Below the pieces are notes generated by a model. It was not told the origin of the DNA. It did no database searches and was given only the letters and a program-made list of their open reading frames with translations. From Magnaporthiopsis rhizophila (lineage: Eukaryota > Ascomycota > Sordariomycetes > Magnaporthales > Magnaporthaceae), in assembly GCA_003049465.1 (NCBI GenBank), contig PYSS01000134.1, forward strand, positions 35,325 through 99,324: a stretch of 64,000 bases of DNA, read 5' to 3'. Every line of letters begins with the position of its first letter. Within the stretch, counting starts at the first letter, position 1. Of the stretch, positions 29,397 to 39,707 are shown piece by piece. The position numbers were made by a program, and so were the translations under genes.

Positions 29397-32300
29397 GGCT
29401 TAGTAGGTAGGTAGGTATTTAAACACTTACCCCTTGTGGGATTGGGGTAACTGGTAGCTACGTTAATTTCCAGACACAATTAAACCGTAAAAGTAGGATC
29501 CGATAAACACACGACGAGGGGCGGAGGACTGCCAGGCGTCCATGCTGCCGGCTGACTGCATCATACACGTGACGTGTATTTACTTGTACTTATGAGGGAT
29601 TGAAAAGTTGAAAACTAGCTGCGCTGTGTCCGGCGATTAGGTATTTAACTGGTATGTTCCATATTGGGGACATGTTATCGGCGTTTCCCATAGCCGTATC
29701 GGCGACGCCATGTGGTGTTTATGCGGTTATCTGTTGACTATCTAGTGTTGTTGTAGATGCTAAAGCAGTGGCTCCATGGCAGGATCGCCAGGTTTGGAAG
29801 GCTCATGAGGTGCCTTTTTGTCACCGTGTTTTCATCCTGCTCTGGCGTCTTGCGAAAAATGGACTGCCTGAAGCCAGACGCCATGCCCGCTCACCAGAGA
29901 AGAGGCCCGGAAATGGTTGGCAAATCTGACCGGGAAAGCCACGTGTGTTGTCGCAACTCGCCTGGGCCTGAGCCGCTCTAGTGATGACCCTCCATCTTGT
30001 ACATACGGCTGTTATTATCAAAGCACCTAAATTCCCAGGTGCTAGGTACCAGCTAGTTACCAAGGGAGGTGGGTGGCTAGCCATGCGTGGGATGTACGTG
30101 AGGAGAGTTGACGGGTTCTACCAGCATCCCGTGTAGTAATATAGTTCCAGATGACGGAGACCAAGGGGAGAATCTAGGTCAGGTTCTGATTGAGAAAAGA
30201 GGAATGTGCAGATAGCCCCGATTCAGGGGCGTCGGTGGTTCGCTGGCAGGAATAGCAGCCCATATGTGTACTTCGTGTGAAAGCCTGGAGCGGATATCCC
30301 TTCCAAAGATCGTGAGCATCACTACCAATTTGGAAAGCGTTCCCCTCGCGATTTAGAGGCTGGGAAATCGATGCCGCGATTCTCCCCCAGCTAGCTCGAT
30401 CCGGACTGGGCTCAATGACTAACATCTTATAAATCCCTACGATGATACGATGTATTCACCTTGATTCTCACCTATATCTTTCTTTTCCCAGTTGCCAGTG
30501 TCTTGGCCCACCCGGGACGGAACGTGAACGACTCGCGGAGGCCGGAGTTGGCCGACGTTGCGCTCCGGTCCGGTCCTGGAGGTTCAGATGGAGGGAGATG
30601 GGAGATGGGAGGAAGCGGTCATACCCGCACAATTTCCCAGGCAAGTAAGTTTCTTATTCTTGTTATGACCAAGACAAACCAGGCAATCCCTGCCCAAGCA
30701 TACGGAAGAAGAGATGGCAGAAGGGGAGCAAATACCATCAGATGACAAACGAGCGCGCTGGGACGAACTGGTGGGGTCCGTGGAAGTTCTTTGTTTATCC
30801 ACCCAGACGACAACATCGGCAACTCCACCAAAGCCCAGCCCCTCCAATTGCGAGGAGGGGGAGAGGGGTAAATCGTCAGCCATCAGCCCTAGGTATTGCT
30901 GTATCCTGCATGGGCCCTTCACAAATCCGCCTCGCTTGTGTGCGCAATCGAGAAAGGAAAGGATCAGAGGAGAAGAGAGGACTAACAGCGGTGAGAGAAA
31001 AGCTGTAGTAATCCGGCACAGGTTGCGCAAAGACCCAACCATCGGAGACCCGGTCGCTTACCTTTCTTGTCCTTCAGTCAGTCAGTCTGACTGAGCCCTC
31101 CCCTGCAGGTGAGCGACCCGGTCCGCCGGAGCGGGTTGGTTGGCGCCATGCAGTTGGTTCTCCGCATATGTACTGCTGTGGTGGTTTGTTGGTCAGCAAA
31201 ACAAAAAGGTGCCGAGCAGGGCAAGTGGGCGCGCCTGCTGTTGTGTCAAGGATTGTGCTTCCCTCTCTGCTGGGCCCTGCCATATCCAAGAGCCTGGCGC
31301 ACGGCTCCTTCAAGCTTTTGGCCCCCAAAAAGGGGGCCAGGAAGGCATATAAAAAAAAAGAAAAAAGAAAAAAAAAATAAAGCTAAACAAGGTATAGCCG
31401 GGCCCGTCTCCGCGGGCCATCGCCGACCCGCACCAATGGTATGGAAGACGGTGCACCTTGGTTTTTGCCCTCTTTTCTCCCTGGGCTTTTTTTTCCCTGG
31501 CAGCTGGGTTCCCATCCTCGTTCAGCTTTTCAGCACATTGCGGCAAACGCCGTTTGTATGATCCAGTCAGCTTTCCCAGATGTAGATATGCCCAACCAAG
31601 TCAACAACTGTGGGTATCGCCATCAACCAGACGTCTTGCTAAGGCGAAATAGATACGTAGGTAGGTAGGTAGGTAGGTAGGTGCTCGGGCCGTAGCTTGG
31701 CAGCGGGCCCCATTCACGTCTGCAGAAGCAAATTTAACGGATGAACTGTCTGCTGTGCTGTGCTGTGCCGCTCTCAGGTGCGCAAAAATCACAAATCAGA
31801 GACATTAAAAAAGATCCTCACGGTGGGGAGGCGCACATCGTCGTCGGGCGGCCGTGGACGGCGGCGGTGGGGGCGGGAGAGCGAGACATCCATGGCCATT
31901 CATCCCCAACGATGCGACCTCTCCTCTGGCGTCGCTTTTTTGACAGACCCATGCAGCAGCCCCGGCGAGGCCCGAAGGCTTGGGTTCCCTGCCCAAAGCG
32001 GCATCAAATCGAACTAACAGACCATAGGGCTACCACCCCTCTTGAACCTTCACCAATGGTCCAGAGGCGCGTGGCGCTGGGGAAGGGCCTCCTCTCTCCA
32101 ACCTCGTCTGTCTTTTTATCAGGCAGGCTATTCCTTCCTTTCATCTGTCTGCATTTTCCCTCTCTTCTCCACCGCGGTGGCAGATCCATCACAGGAGTTC
32201 CATTCTGCTGGAACGGTACCCTCTTTTGTGTGGGGGTAATACCAAAGCTTCAAGAGCAGCCCGTCGCGCTCGTCCTCCATTATCATCGCCATCTGCGGGG

Positions 32301-32526
32301 ACGCTTACCCGCCGCCCACCCACAGTGCCCCTCATCCACCGTGGGATCTCGCACGCTATCTCTCTTTCCCGGGCCGGCAGGCAGTGGTCACCCTCGCTTC
32401 GCTGGTTGCCGCCCTTCTTCTTTTCGCCTTTGTCGTGAAAAACAAATATCTTATACTTTTCCCCGATTTACCCCGGTCTCCTATGTGCACCTTTTCGGGT
32501 CAGGTTATCGCTTTCCCGGTTCCAGA
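29397..32526. other. Long intergenic region, no gene seen
   Basis: About 3.1 kb between the HET gene and the methyltransferase, which point away from each other, so two promoters should lie here. It contains a (GTAG)n microsatellite (31657-31681), A-runs near 31350-31380 and pyrimidine-rich DNA from 32080 up to the methyltransferase start, typical of a long fungal leader. Open frames here have no family motifs. Confidence 0.4.
31657..31681. repeat. (GTAG)n tetranucleotide microsatellite
   Basis: About six tandem copies of the GTAG unit. Shorter tracts of the same unit recur near 29401-29415 and elsewhere in the window. Confidence 0.9.
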
Positions 32527-34076
32527 ATGACAAACGACGATACTGGGGAGACGGTTGATGATACCAAGATCAAAACTTCGGGCGCTTCTGCCGCCTCCAG
32601 GGTAGCGAGTGCGATCGAGGCAGCGAGGAGCAGCAGCGCTGATCCGATCGAGGCCTGGGAGAGCCTCGACAGCGCCCCTGAGGAGCACCACTACGAGAAT
32701 GGACGGAGATACCACATGTTGAAAAAGGGTCGATATCCTTTTCCCAATGACGAGGACGAGCAGTCGAGGTTAGTTCAAACTATGATTTCCAAAATAACCG
32801 CCTATCAAGTTCTTGCAATTCTTGGGCTGACATTCCTTAGAGAGATGATGAAGCACTACATGATGCTGGAACTAGCCGTGAGTGATCCTTGGATTGCTTC
32901 CAGGTTTTGGCCGATCCTGACCCTTTGTTGCAGGAGGGGAAGCTCTTCCATGCGCCAATAGGAGACACACCTGAAAGGATCCTCGATATTGGCACTGGCG
33001 CTGGTACGCTGCTTTGGTTTTTTTCCCCCCATGTTCTGTCGGCTGGCGTTACGATACTCCTTCTGGTTTCATTTGTTGCAAGCCGATCTGGAGCTAACAT
33101 TTGTTTTTCGTACACCAGGAGCTTGGGCAATAGATGGTAGGCAGCCGGACTGTTGCCAACCCAGTTGAGGGGACACTTGCTGATTGCTTATTTGCTAGTT
33201 GCGGATGAATATCCGGGTTCAGAAGTCCTCGGAACAGATCTGTCAGCAATGCAGCCGGACATGGTACCACCAAAGTACGTGTCAGATGGCGCCGTCTCCT
33301 CCCGCGCCAGGCGTGGCCTGGATACGTCGACTAACGCGTCTGTTTTCACTGGGTATTAGCTTGCGTTTTTTGGTGGATGACGTTGAGGATCCAGAATGGT
33401 TGAACGGCTCGGATTGGGATTTGATACATTTGCGGTTTGTTGTTGGAACCCTCAGAAACATCCCAGGGACGTTGGCGAGATGCTTCGAGTGTGTGGCCCC
33501 TGTCCTTGTACCTCCATTTACCACTTTTTACCCCTTAACAATTACCTAGGAGCGAGGAGAGACTGACAAGCTTTTGTCGGTGACTGCAGACACGCGAAAC
33601 CGGGCGGTTGGATCGAGATCCAAGACTCGCACTTTGTTCCGGAATGCGACGACGGGACCATGAAAGAAAACGACTATCTTTATTGCTTCTTCGACCTCCT
33701 CCACCAGGCGCTCGCCAAGGTGGGCATGGACTCGCACTGCCACCGAAACATGGGACAGTACCTGAAGGACGCCGGCTTCACCAACGTAGGGCGCGTGGTC
33801 AAGAAGACGCCGGTTGGGCCCTGGGCGAGGGGGGAGCAGCTGCAGCGCATCGGCGAGACCATGAAGCGCGCCGTGTACAGCATCCTGCCCAGCTTGGCCA
33901 AGCCACTTGAGGCGCTCGAGATGTCCCGCGTCGAGGCCGAGGTCTGGTTCGTCAAGGTGCGCAAGACGCTCGAGGACAACTCGATACATCGATATTTCAA
34001 CACGTACTTTTGGTACGCGCAGAAACCCGAAGCCGGAGAGCGAGGAGGTGGCGTGCAGGTTGGACCAGGTGATTAG
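32527..34076 (+). CDS. TAM/LaeA-like SAM-dependent methyltransferase
   Basis: Seven exons (32527-32768, 32841-32877, 32934-33003, 33119-33136, 33199-33274, 33360-33488, 33590-34076) join without any frame conflict to 352 residues. The joined protein shows YHMLKKGRYPFPNDEDEQ, then MMLELA, the SAM-binding motif I DIGTGAGAWAID, acidic loop DEYPGSEVLGTDLS, motif III DWDLIHLR and post-motif PGGWIEIQD. This is the Methyltransf_23/TAM group common in fungal genomes and related to LaeA. Substrate is unknown; such genes often sit near secondary-metabolite loci, but none is visible here. Two very short exons (37 and 18 bp) occur. The frame is open far upstream of 32527, but that part is Pro/Ser-rich leader without conservation. 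Confidence 0.88.
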
Positions 34077-34475
34077 GGGGTTATGAAGGGTCATGAGCAT
34101 GTGCAACGGTGCGGTGGCGTTTGGTCGTTAGTGCTGGAGATGGTTTATTATGGAATAGAATTACGCTAGAAGATAAAGATGCAAAGTGTAGATCGAATAT
34201 CATGGAAGTGAAGTAGAGGAAGCCGAGAGGGGTGGGCTTGGCAGTGCGCTTGCTGGCTTGATTACATAATCAACCGACGTCGCTGGAGCTTTTGGATGGA
34301 TTGGCGACTGGAACTTGGAGCTCCAACAAGTTGTGCATCCAATTCATTCCACCGCCAACGACGACGTCGACCGCACCTATAAACCAGCATCTCCGAGCCG
34401 AACGCAAAACACCAAACCAAGCTTATTCCATCTGCGACCGAAACCCAGAAGGCGACACCCAAACCGCGCGCGACA
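34077..34475. promoter_or_regulatory. YTH1 upstream region
   Basis: 400 bases between the methyltransferase stop and the YTH1 start in the same direction. It should hold a terminator and the YTH1 promoter; no specific motif is claimed. Confidence 0.35.
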
Positions 34476-35357
34476 ATGGCGCCCAGCGTCGCCAAGACGG
34501 TGGAGCAGATGCTCTCGCACGCGGCGCCGCACTACAGCTTCTCCTTCACGCCCTTCCTGCAGCAGACGTACCAGCACAGCCTGCCTCCCGACCGGCCGAT
34601 ATGCAGGGTGTACGCGTCGGGCGGCAACTGCGCCAACGGCACGCGCTGTCTGGAGCGACACGTTTCCGATCCGTCGTCCACGGCCGACAACACCACGACA
34701 ACCCAGGGCGGTCGCGGCAAGCGCGGCGACGGGCCGGCCTTCAACAGCATGGTGTGCAAGCACTGGCTGCGCGGGCTGTGCAAGAAGGGCGACAGCTGCG
34801 AGTTCCTGCACGAGTACAACCTGCGCAAGATGCCCGAGTGCAACTTTTACCTCCGCCACGGCTTCTGCCAGAACGGGGAGGAGTGCATGTACCTCCACAT
34901 CGACCCCCAGTCGAAGCTGCCGCCCTGTCCGCACTACGACCAAGGGTTCTGCCCGCTGGGGCCCCGGTGCGCAAAGAAGCACGTCAGGAGGCAGATGCTG
35001 TGCCCTTGCTACCTGTGCGGCTTCTGCCCGGACGGGCGGGCCTGCAAGCAGGGGGCGCACCCGCGCTGGGATCCGAAGATGGAAAAACCCACCGTCAAGG
35101 CCGAGAGGCCGCCGCAGCAGCCGTCCGCGGTCGCGGCCGAGGACGAGACGGGCCAGGGCCAGGGACAAGGACACAGGAGGGACGGACACTTTGACGACGA
35201 TGACGATCGGGACGGCGGCGGAAGGGACCGGGACCGGAAGCGGGGCGGCGGCTACGGCGGCCAGAGGGATAAATTTGGCGGGCGCGGCGGCGGAGGAGGC
35301 GGCAGGTGGGGAGGCCGCGGAGGAGGAGGACACAAGTTCAGAGGACGGAATTTCTGA
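34476..35357 (+). CDS. YTH1: mRNA 3'-end processing zinc-finger protein (CPSF30)
   Basis: Single-exon gene of 293 residues. Five CCCH zinc fingers are visible: CRVYASGGNCANGTRCLERH (about 43-62); CKHWLRGLCKKGDSCEFLH; CNFYLRHGFCQNGEECMYLH; CPHYDQGFCPLGPRCAKKH; and the last, CPCYLCGFCPDGRACKQGAH. The N-terminus (SFSFTPFLQQTYQHSL) is the conserved lead-in. YTH1 is a subunit of the cleavage and polyadenylation factor and reads the AAUAAA signal on pre-mRNA in the nucleus. A linker between fingers 1 and 2 is expanded and Thr/Gly-rich. The tail is acidic, then Arg/Gly-rich (RGGGGGG-type repeats), more than I expect in yeast, and suggests an added RNA-binding region. Confidence 0.93.
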   Translation: MAPSVAKTVEQMLSHAAPHYSFSFTPFLQQTYQHSLPPDRPICRVYASGGNCANGTRCLERHVSDPSSTADNTTTTQGGRGKRGDGPAFNSMVCKHWLRGLCKKGDSCEFLHEYNLRKMPECNFYLRHGFCQNGEECMYLHIDPQSKLPPCPHYDQGFCPLGPRCAKKHVRRQMLCPCYLCGFCPDGRACKQGAHPRWDPKMEKPTVKAERPPQQPSAVAAEDETGQGQGQGHRRDGHFDDDDDRDGGGRDRDRKRGGGYGGQRDKFGGRGGGGGGRWGGRGGGGHKFRGRNF

Positions 35358-35814
35358 CCGGAGGGGATCGTCTGGCGCCACTTGCTCTTTTCGCTATAGC
35401 TCTCTACTGGGTTGGCGTCTTTTGTCGTCACCGGCGTTTTATACCACGGGCTGCCAGTTTCCAAGCTCTGCAGTGGTTCCCCATCTGCTGCATCATACCA
35501 ACAACTGAAATCACATGCATAGCCTTCGAGAGAGGGAAAAAAAAAACAAAAAAAAAACAACAAAGCCAAAAAAAGCGATAAATATCACACCCTGGCTGTA
35601 GAGGGTTAACTGCTGTTTCTATGTGCTTGTTACAAAGGAGCCGTGATGTCGTTGCTTACAAATGAGGGATACCATACCGCCGCGCCCAGGATGCGGACTA
35701 TGTCAAGTTAGATGATCGTGTCAAAACATAAAAACAAAACACAAACGCACACAACCGTAACCCATAATGCGCCATTCAATAAACAAGTTAACCAGTCGCC
35801 TGCACCCGTCGACT
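35358..35814. other. Intergenic, convergent 3' flanks
   Basis: Between the ends of YTH1 (+) and the DUF1776 gene (-). A-rich tracts at 35535-35582 may serve as polyadenylation signals. No gene seen. Confidence 0.4.
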
Positions 35815-37574
35815 TCATTTCCAAACGTCATGCTCTGTACCAAACGAAGAATCACCACCAGGCACGGCCACAAACTCGCCGCTCTCACTGCCAGATCTGG
35901 GTGTGCCGCCCAGAGACGACGGCGAGGGCTGCCACGCGGCCAAGTTGTCGACCCTGCGGACGCCCATCATCCACGCGACCAGACCGCGGGGCACCCACCG
36001 GCCCACGAAGCCGTACAGGTCCGCCCCGAGGCCAACGCGGACGCTCTCGGGCGGCCAGCCATCCCTGGCCGGGTCGGCGCTGATGATGTCGAAGACGGTG
36101 TTATGCAGCTCCCGCAGCGAGGTGCCGCGCAGGCCCCGGACGGCGGTGCCAGTCCCGATGACCGACGCGGACTGCGCCGTGTAGTTGCGGCCGTAGGCGT
36201 AGCGCGCCGACTCGGGCCACGACGACTCGGCCGACTCCGGACCCGTGAGCAGGCCGGCGGCACGTGAGGCGGCGGCGGCCCCGGCCTTGAGGGCGGGCGT
36301 GAAGTCCGAGAGGTCAAAGGTGCCGAGCTGCACGTGGGTGACGGGGATCGAGAGCGGCCGCAGCTCGGCCGTCAGGACCTCGGTGAAGGCCGACAGGGCC
36401 GAGCACACGGTAGCCTCTGGCGCGTGGAAGGGCGGGTTTATGGACGACACAATAGACGGTGTGAAGACGACCACTTTCGGCGGGCCCTGGTTGTGGCTGG
36501 TGGTGGTGGTGGTGGTGGGGCTTGGGGCGGGGCTCCCAGAAGCAGCAGCAGCAGGGGCCGGCGACACTGGCGGCGGGGACGGGCGAGCCGTCAGGAGTGG
36601 GAGGAAGGACTGGATGGTGAGTATGGGGTGGAGCAGATGTGTGTGGAAGAGCTCGGCGAAGCCGGAAGGAGGGATGGTGGCGATCGGGGCGGTCTGATAC
36701 GTGACCGAGGGAACGACGACGACGGCTTTCAGCGTGAGGTAGTTGGGCTTTGCTTTGGATGTGGGGGGATGGGGAGCATGGAGGTACTGAGCGAAGCGCT
36801 CGATGGACGCTCCTGCTAGCGGCGGCTGGAGATGGAGTCGTTTTTACACATGTCAGCGGGGTCATGCTCGCAAAAATCGCGGGGGGAGGGCAGGCACAGC
36901 TGCAAAAAGTTTGGTTAGGGCGGAGGCTATACTCACGTCTGTTATATCGACGGCAAGGGGCTTGATGTCGGACCGCTGCATGTTCTGCACAATGGCGTCT
37001 TCCTCGACAGAGTTGCACACGATAAAGACGATGTGGCCCCTCCTCTCCAGGTCCATCGCCAGAGACTTGACCAGGGGCAGGCTCGGCTTGCCGGCTATGA
37101 CGACGACCTCGATCCGGCCCCCATTCCGCGAACGCCTCGCGCGCCGGGGCTTGTGCTTGTATTGCTTGCGGTACGTGCGGTACACGGCAGCGCCAGTGCC
37201 GAGGACGATAAGCCCCGTGAGGAACTTGTGCCTCGACATCCAGCTCTCGAGGCGCTCAAAGGCCGACAGGGGAAGAAGCTGGGCGGAGGGGGTTGGCGGT
37301 AGTGGCCGTGGGCGGATCGAGTCCGGAATCCACTCGATCGTCGAGAGCTGCTCCCTAAGCATCCCGGCTGCGGCCTCTACATGCTTATCGACAAAGTCGG
37401 CGACCTCGCCCGAGTATCGTTTGATGTCGTTCGGGATGGCGGACAGCTGTGGGAGGCCAGGGGGCCGGATCGATCAGCATCTTGCCCCATGGCGAGCAGC
37501 AAAAGCGAAACGGCACATGCAAACGTGCAGGCAAAACCTACAACGTCCAGGAAAACCTGATCATCCGCAGACAT
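35815..37574 (-). CDS. DUF1776 family protein, SDR-like, membrane-associated
   Basis: Three exons (37542-37574, 36937-37446, 35815-36825; donors GTAGGT and GTGAGT, acceptors CAG) join to 517 residues. The first exon is 11 codons (MSADDQVFLDV) and leads into LSAIPNDIKRYSGEVADFVD. A hydrophobic segment at about 86-100 (FLTGLIVLGTGAAVY), followed by basic residues, suggests a membrane anchor. The rest resembles a degenerate short-chain dehydrogenase: VVVIAGKPSLPLVKSLA instead of TGxxxGxG, DLERRGHIVFI, ITD, then VVVFTPSIVSSINPPFHAP and a FTEVLTAEL helix. The cofactor motif is poor, so enzymatic activity is doubtful. The DUF1776 family is conserved in fungi with no settled function. A Pro/Thr/Ala-rich loop sits at about 290-310. 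Confidence 0.85.
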
Positions 37575-38029
37575 GTTTGACGATTGAAAAAAGCTGCTCC
37601 CTCGCGTTCGAGATGCTGTATACTGAGGGGTACGTTGGCGGGCTATGAAATCGAACTGAGGGGTCAGGTTGGTCTTGGATCTGGAGCTTTGGATTTTAGG
37701 TATACAGATCCGATCTTTGGCGCTTTTCTTTTGGCGCTGCTACGAAAATCAGGCTAGGCATGGATCAAATGTGTTTGTGGATTTCAGTGGAATTCATGCA
37801 ACCCAGCAAGCCAACTCACTTTTTTTCACGTTCATTATCGCCCGCTGGTGCCACTTTTCCAGGTGAAGCCCCACCAATCGATGCCCGACGTCATCCTCGT
37901 GGCACATGCTTACACGACGCGGGGCTATCGGGTTTTCCTGCAAGGCCGGAACGACGCCGCGAGATGAACACAACACATACAAAGAACATTGGAGAAGAAA
38001 AGAAAAGAAGAAGAAGAAAAAAAAAACGC
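37575..38029. other. Intergenic, no gene seen
   Basis: Between the start of the DUF1776 gene and the stop of the next methyltransferase, both on the minus strand. The long plus-strand open frame crossing here is antisense shadow. Confidence 0.35.
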
Positions 38030-39203
38030 TCAGATCTTACGAGCCAAGACTCGCAGGCGGACGTAGCTAAACATGTAGCCCCCGCCCGGCGTGGCACAAA
38101 CCGCCTCGAGCAGCCCCACCGCCTCGCGGGTGCAGTCCTCGCGCTGGCCGGCATCGTTGGGCACAGCGTCGAACATCTGCCTGCCCATGAGCCGGACCCA
38201 GGCGTCGACGCCGCCCGCATCCGCGTCCGTGGGCCGCCAGACCCGCTCGACGCGCTCGACGGTCCAGCCGCCACCGCTGCTGCCGCTTTCCCCTCCGTCG
38301 CCCTCCTCCATCACGTGCCTGATCCAGTGCTCGTCCGGGAAGAACCAGGGGCAGGACTCTACCGCGCGGGGGAGGCCGATGCGGCGCGCCACCGCCCCGA
38401 TGATCCCCGCCTTCAGCTCGGCCACGTTGCCCAAACCCCCCATCTCGAAGGCGAACGTGCCGCCGGGGGCCAGCGCATCGCGCACGCCCCGGAAGAAGCG
38501 CCCGCGCGTCGCCTCGGGCCGCAGGATCCAGTGCATCGCCGCGTTGGAGAAGGCCTTGGTGAACCTGCCCCGCTGGAGCTCGGGCTTGCTGACCAGGTCG
38601 GCTGCGTCGTGGACTGCGTGGGAAAAAAGAGTGGAGAGAGTGATGCTGTTAACAAACCCCTTCACAACCAGAGATTCCGATTGGGTACTGTTGGGTACCA
38701 GTGCACACACACAGGCAAGGAAGGAAGGGCCTTCTTACCCTCAAACGACAGGTTCTTGAAACCCGCAGAGGCAGCCGCCGTCTTGGAAGCCTCGATCATG
38801 GACGGCGAGCTGTCGATGCCATGCAGCGACCCGCCGCCTCTGGACAGCACCTCGCCAATCTGGAGATCAAGGACGCCGTCTGGGCAAGCGACCCAATTCC
38901 AAGGAAGGAGAACGGGTCAGCTCACACATCAATTTGGGTATCCATCCTTTCAGAGGGACGCACGTACCTCCGCATCCAATGTCGAGTATGACGTCGTCCT
39001 GCTGCGGGTCGAGCCACTTCACAACCTCGACGGCCAGCTTGGGCACGAACGACGCCGCGTTTTGGTAGGCCTTTTTTGTTTTTGTTTTTGCGTGGCACTC
39101 ACTTCGTCAGCCTTGGGTTTTTTTTCTTTTGGGAGTGTGATTTTTCCCCAGGGCAGCTCACCTCCGAGGACCAGTTGTCCTTGCTTTCTCCAGTGTTCTG
39201 CAT
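38030..39203 (-). CDS. SAM-dependent methyltransferase with apparent frame break
   Basis: Exons 39162-39203 (start MQNTGESKDNWSSE), 38968-39071, 38739-38879 and 38030-38613 build a class I methyltransferase of the trans-aconitate methyltransferase-like type. Motif I is DIGCGDGVLD, restored exactly across the second intron. Then come LHGIDSSPSMIEAS, SNAAMHWIL, LAPGGTFAFEMGGLGNVAE, and a tail WFFPDEHWI ... YVRLRVLARK. Splicing is clean for introns 2 and 3, but exon 2 is one base too long: after the acceptor at 39072-39073 the frame set by exon 1 is lost in the A-run corresponding to 39060-39064. Corrected for that base, the product would be about 289 residues. Either the assembly has a homopolymer error or the gene is newly broken. 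Substrate unknown. Confidence 0.7.
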
Positions 39204-39707
39204 CGTTGTCGCTGGCTGGTGGTGGTGGCTCTTCTTGTCCAACTTTTACGTGCTTGGTGATCAGTGATGTGATGAGCCAGAGTTGGGAACGTCAAAAAAT
39301 TCCGAGGCCCAACGAAGAAATCAGATTGTTAGTCACAGGTGTGGGAAATGTTCTGCCACTATGCCGGCTCGTTAGGTTGTTCTATTCTTCTCGGTTTCTT
39401 CTCCCGTCTTATACTTCTTCGTGTTACCCTTGTTGGTGACCGAGCCCCCTCCGATGGGTTCCGATTTCGGAGCCACCGCCGATGTAGCTTGCGGATCAAT
39501 CATACGTCTCATCACCCGCCCGGACGCTAGTGCGAAATGTATGAATCCTTAACTACCTATACCTAGGTGTACCTGGTCATCTGCCTCTTCTTTTCGTCGT
39601 ATATCAAGATCATTTTGCGTTGAGCTCAATGTGTGACCACAAGTTGATAATCCACCTAGGCTTGAATTAGAGTGGGAGTCGTTATTTAGTCTACCTGCCG
39701 TGCCTGC
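39204..39707. promoter_or_regulatory. Upstream region of the methyltransferase
   Basis: About 500 bases between the methyltransferase start and the amidase stop. No coding remnant seen. Confidence 0.35.

Noticed and set aside
31741..32526. Upstream extension of the TAM methyltransferase frame
   Set aside because: Open by chance in pyrimidine-rich leader DNA; conserved sequence begins after the Met at 32527.
37760..39439. 559-codon plus-strand frame
   Set aside because: Crosses and opposes the spliced methyltransferase, whose motifs and introns are clear; the frame itself has no family features.
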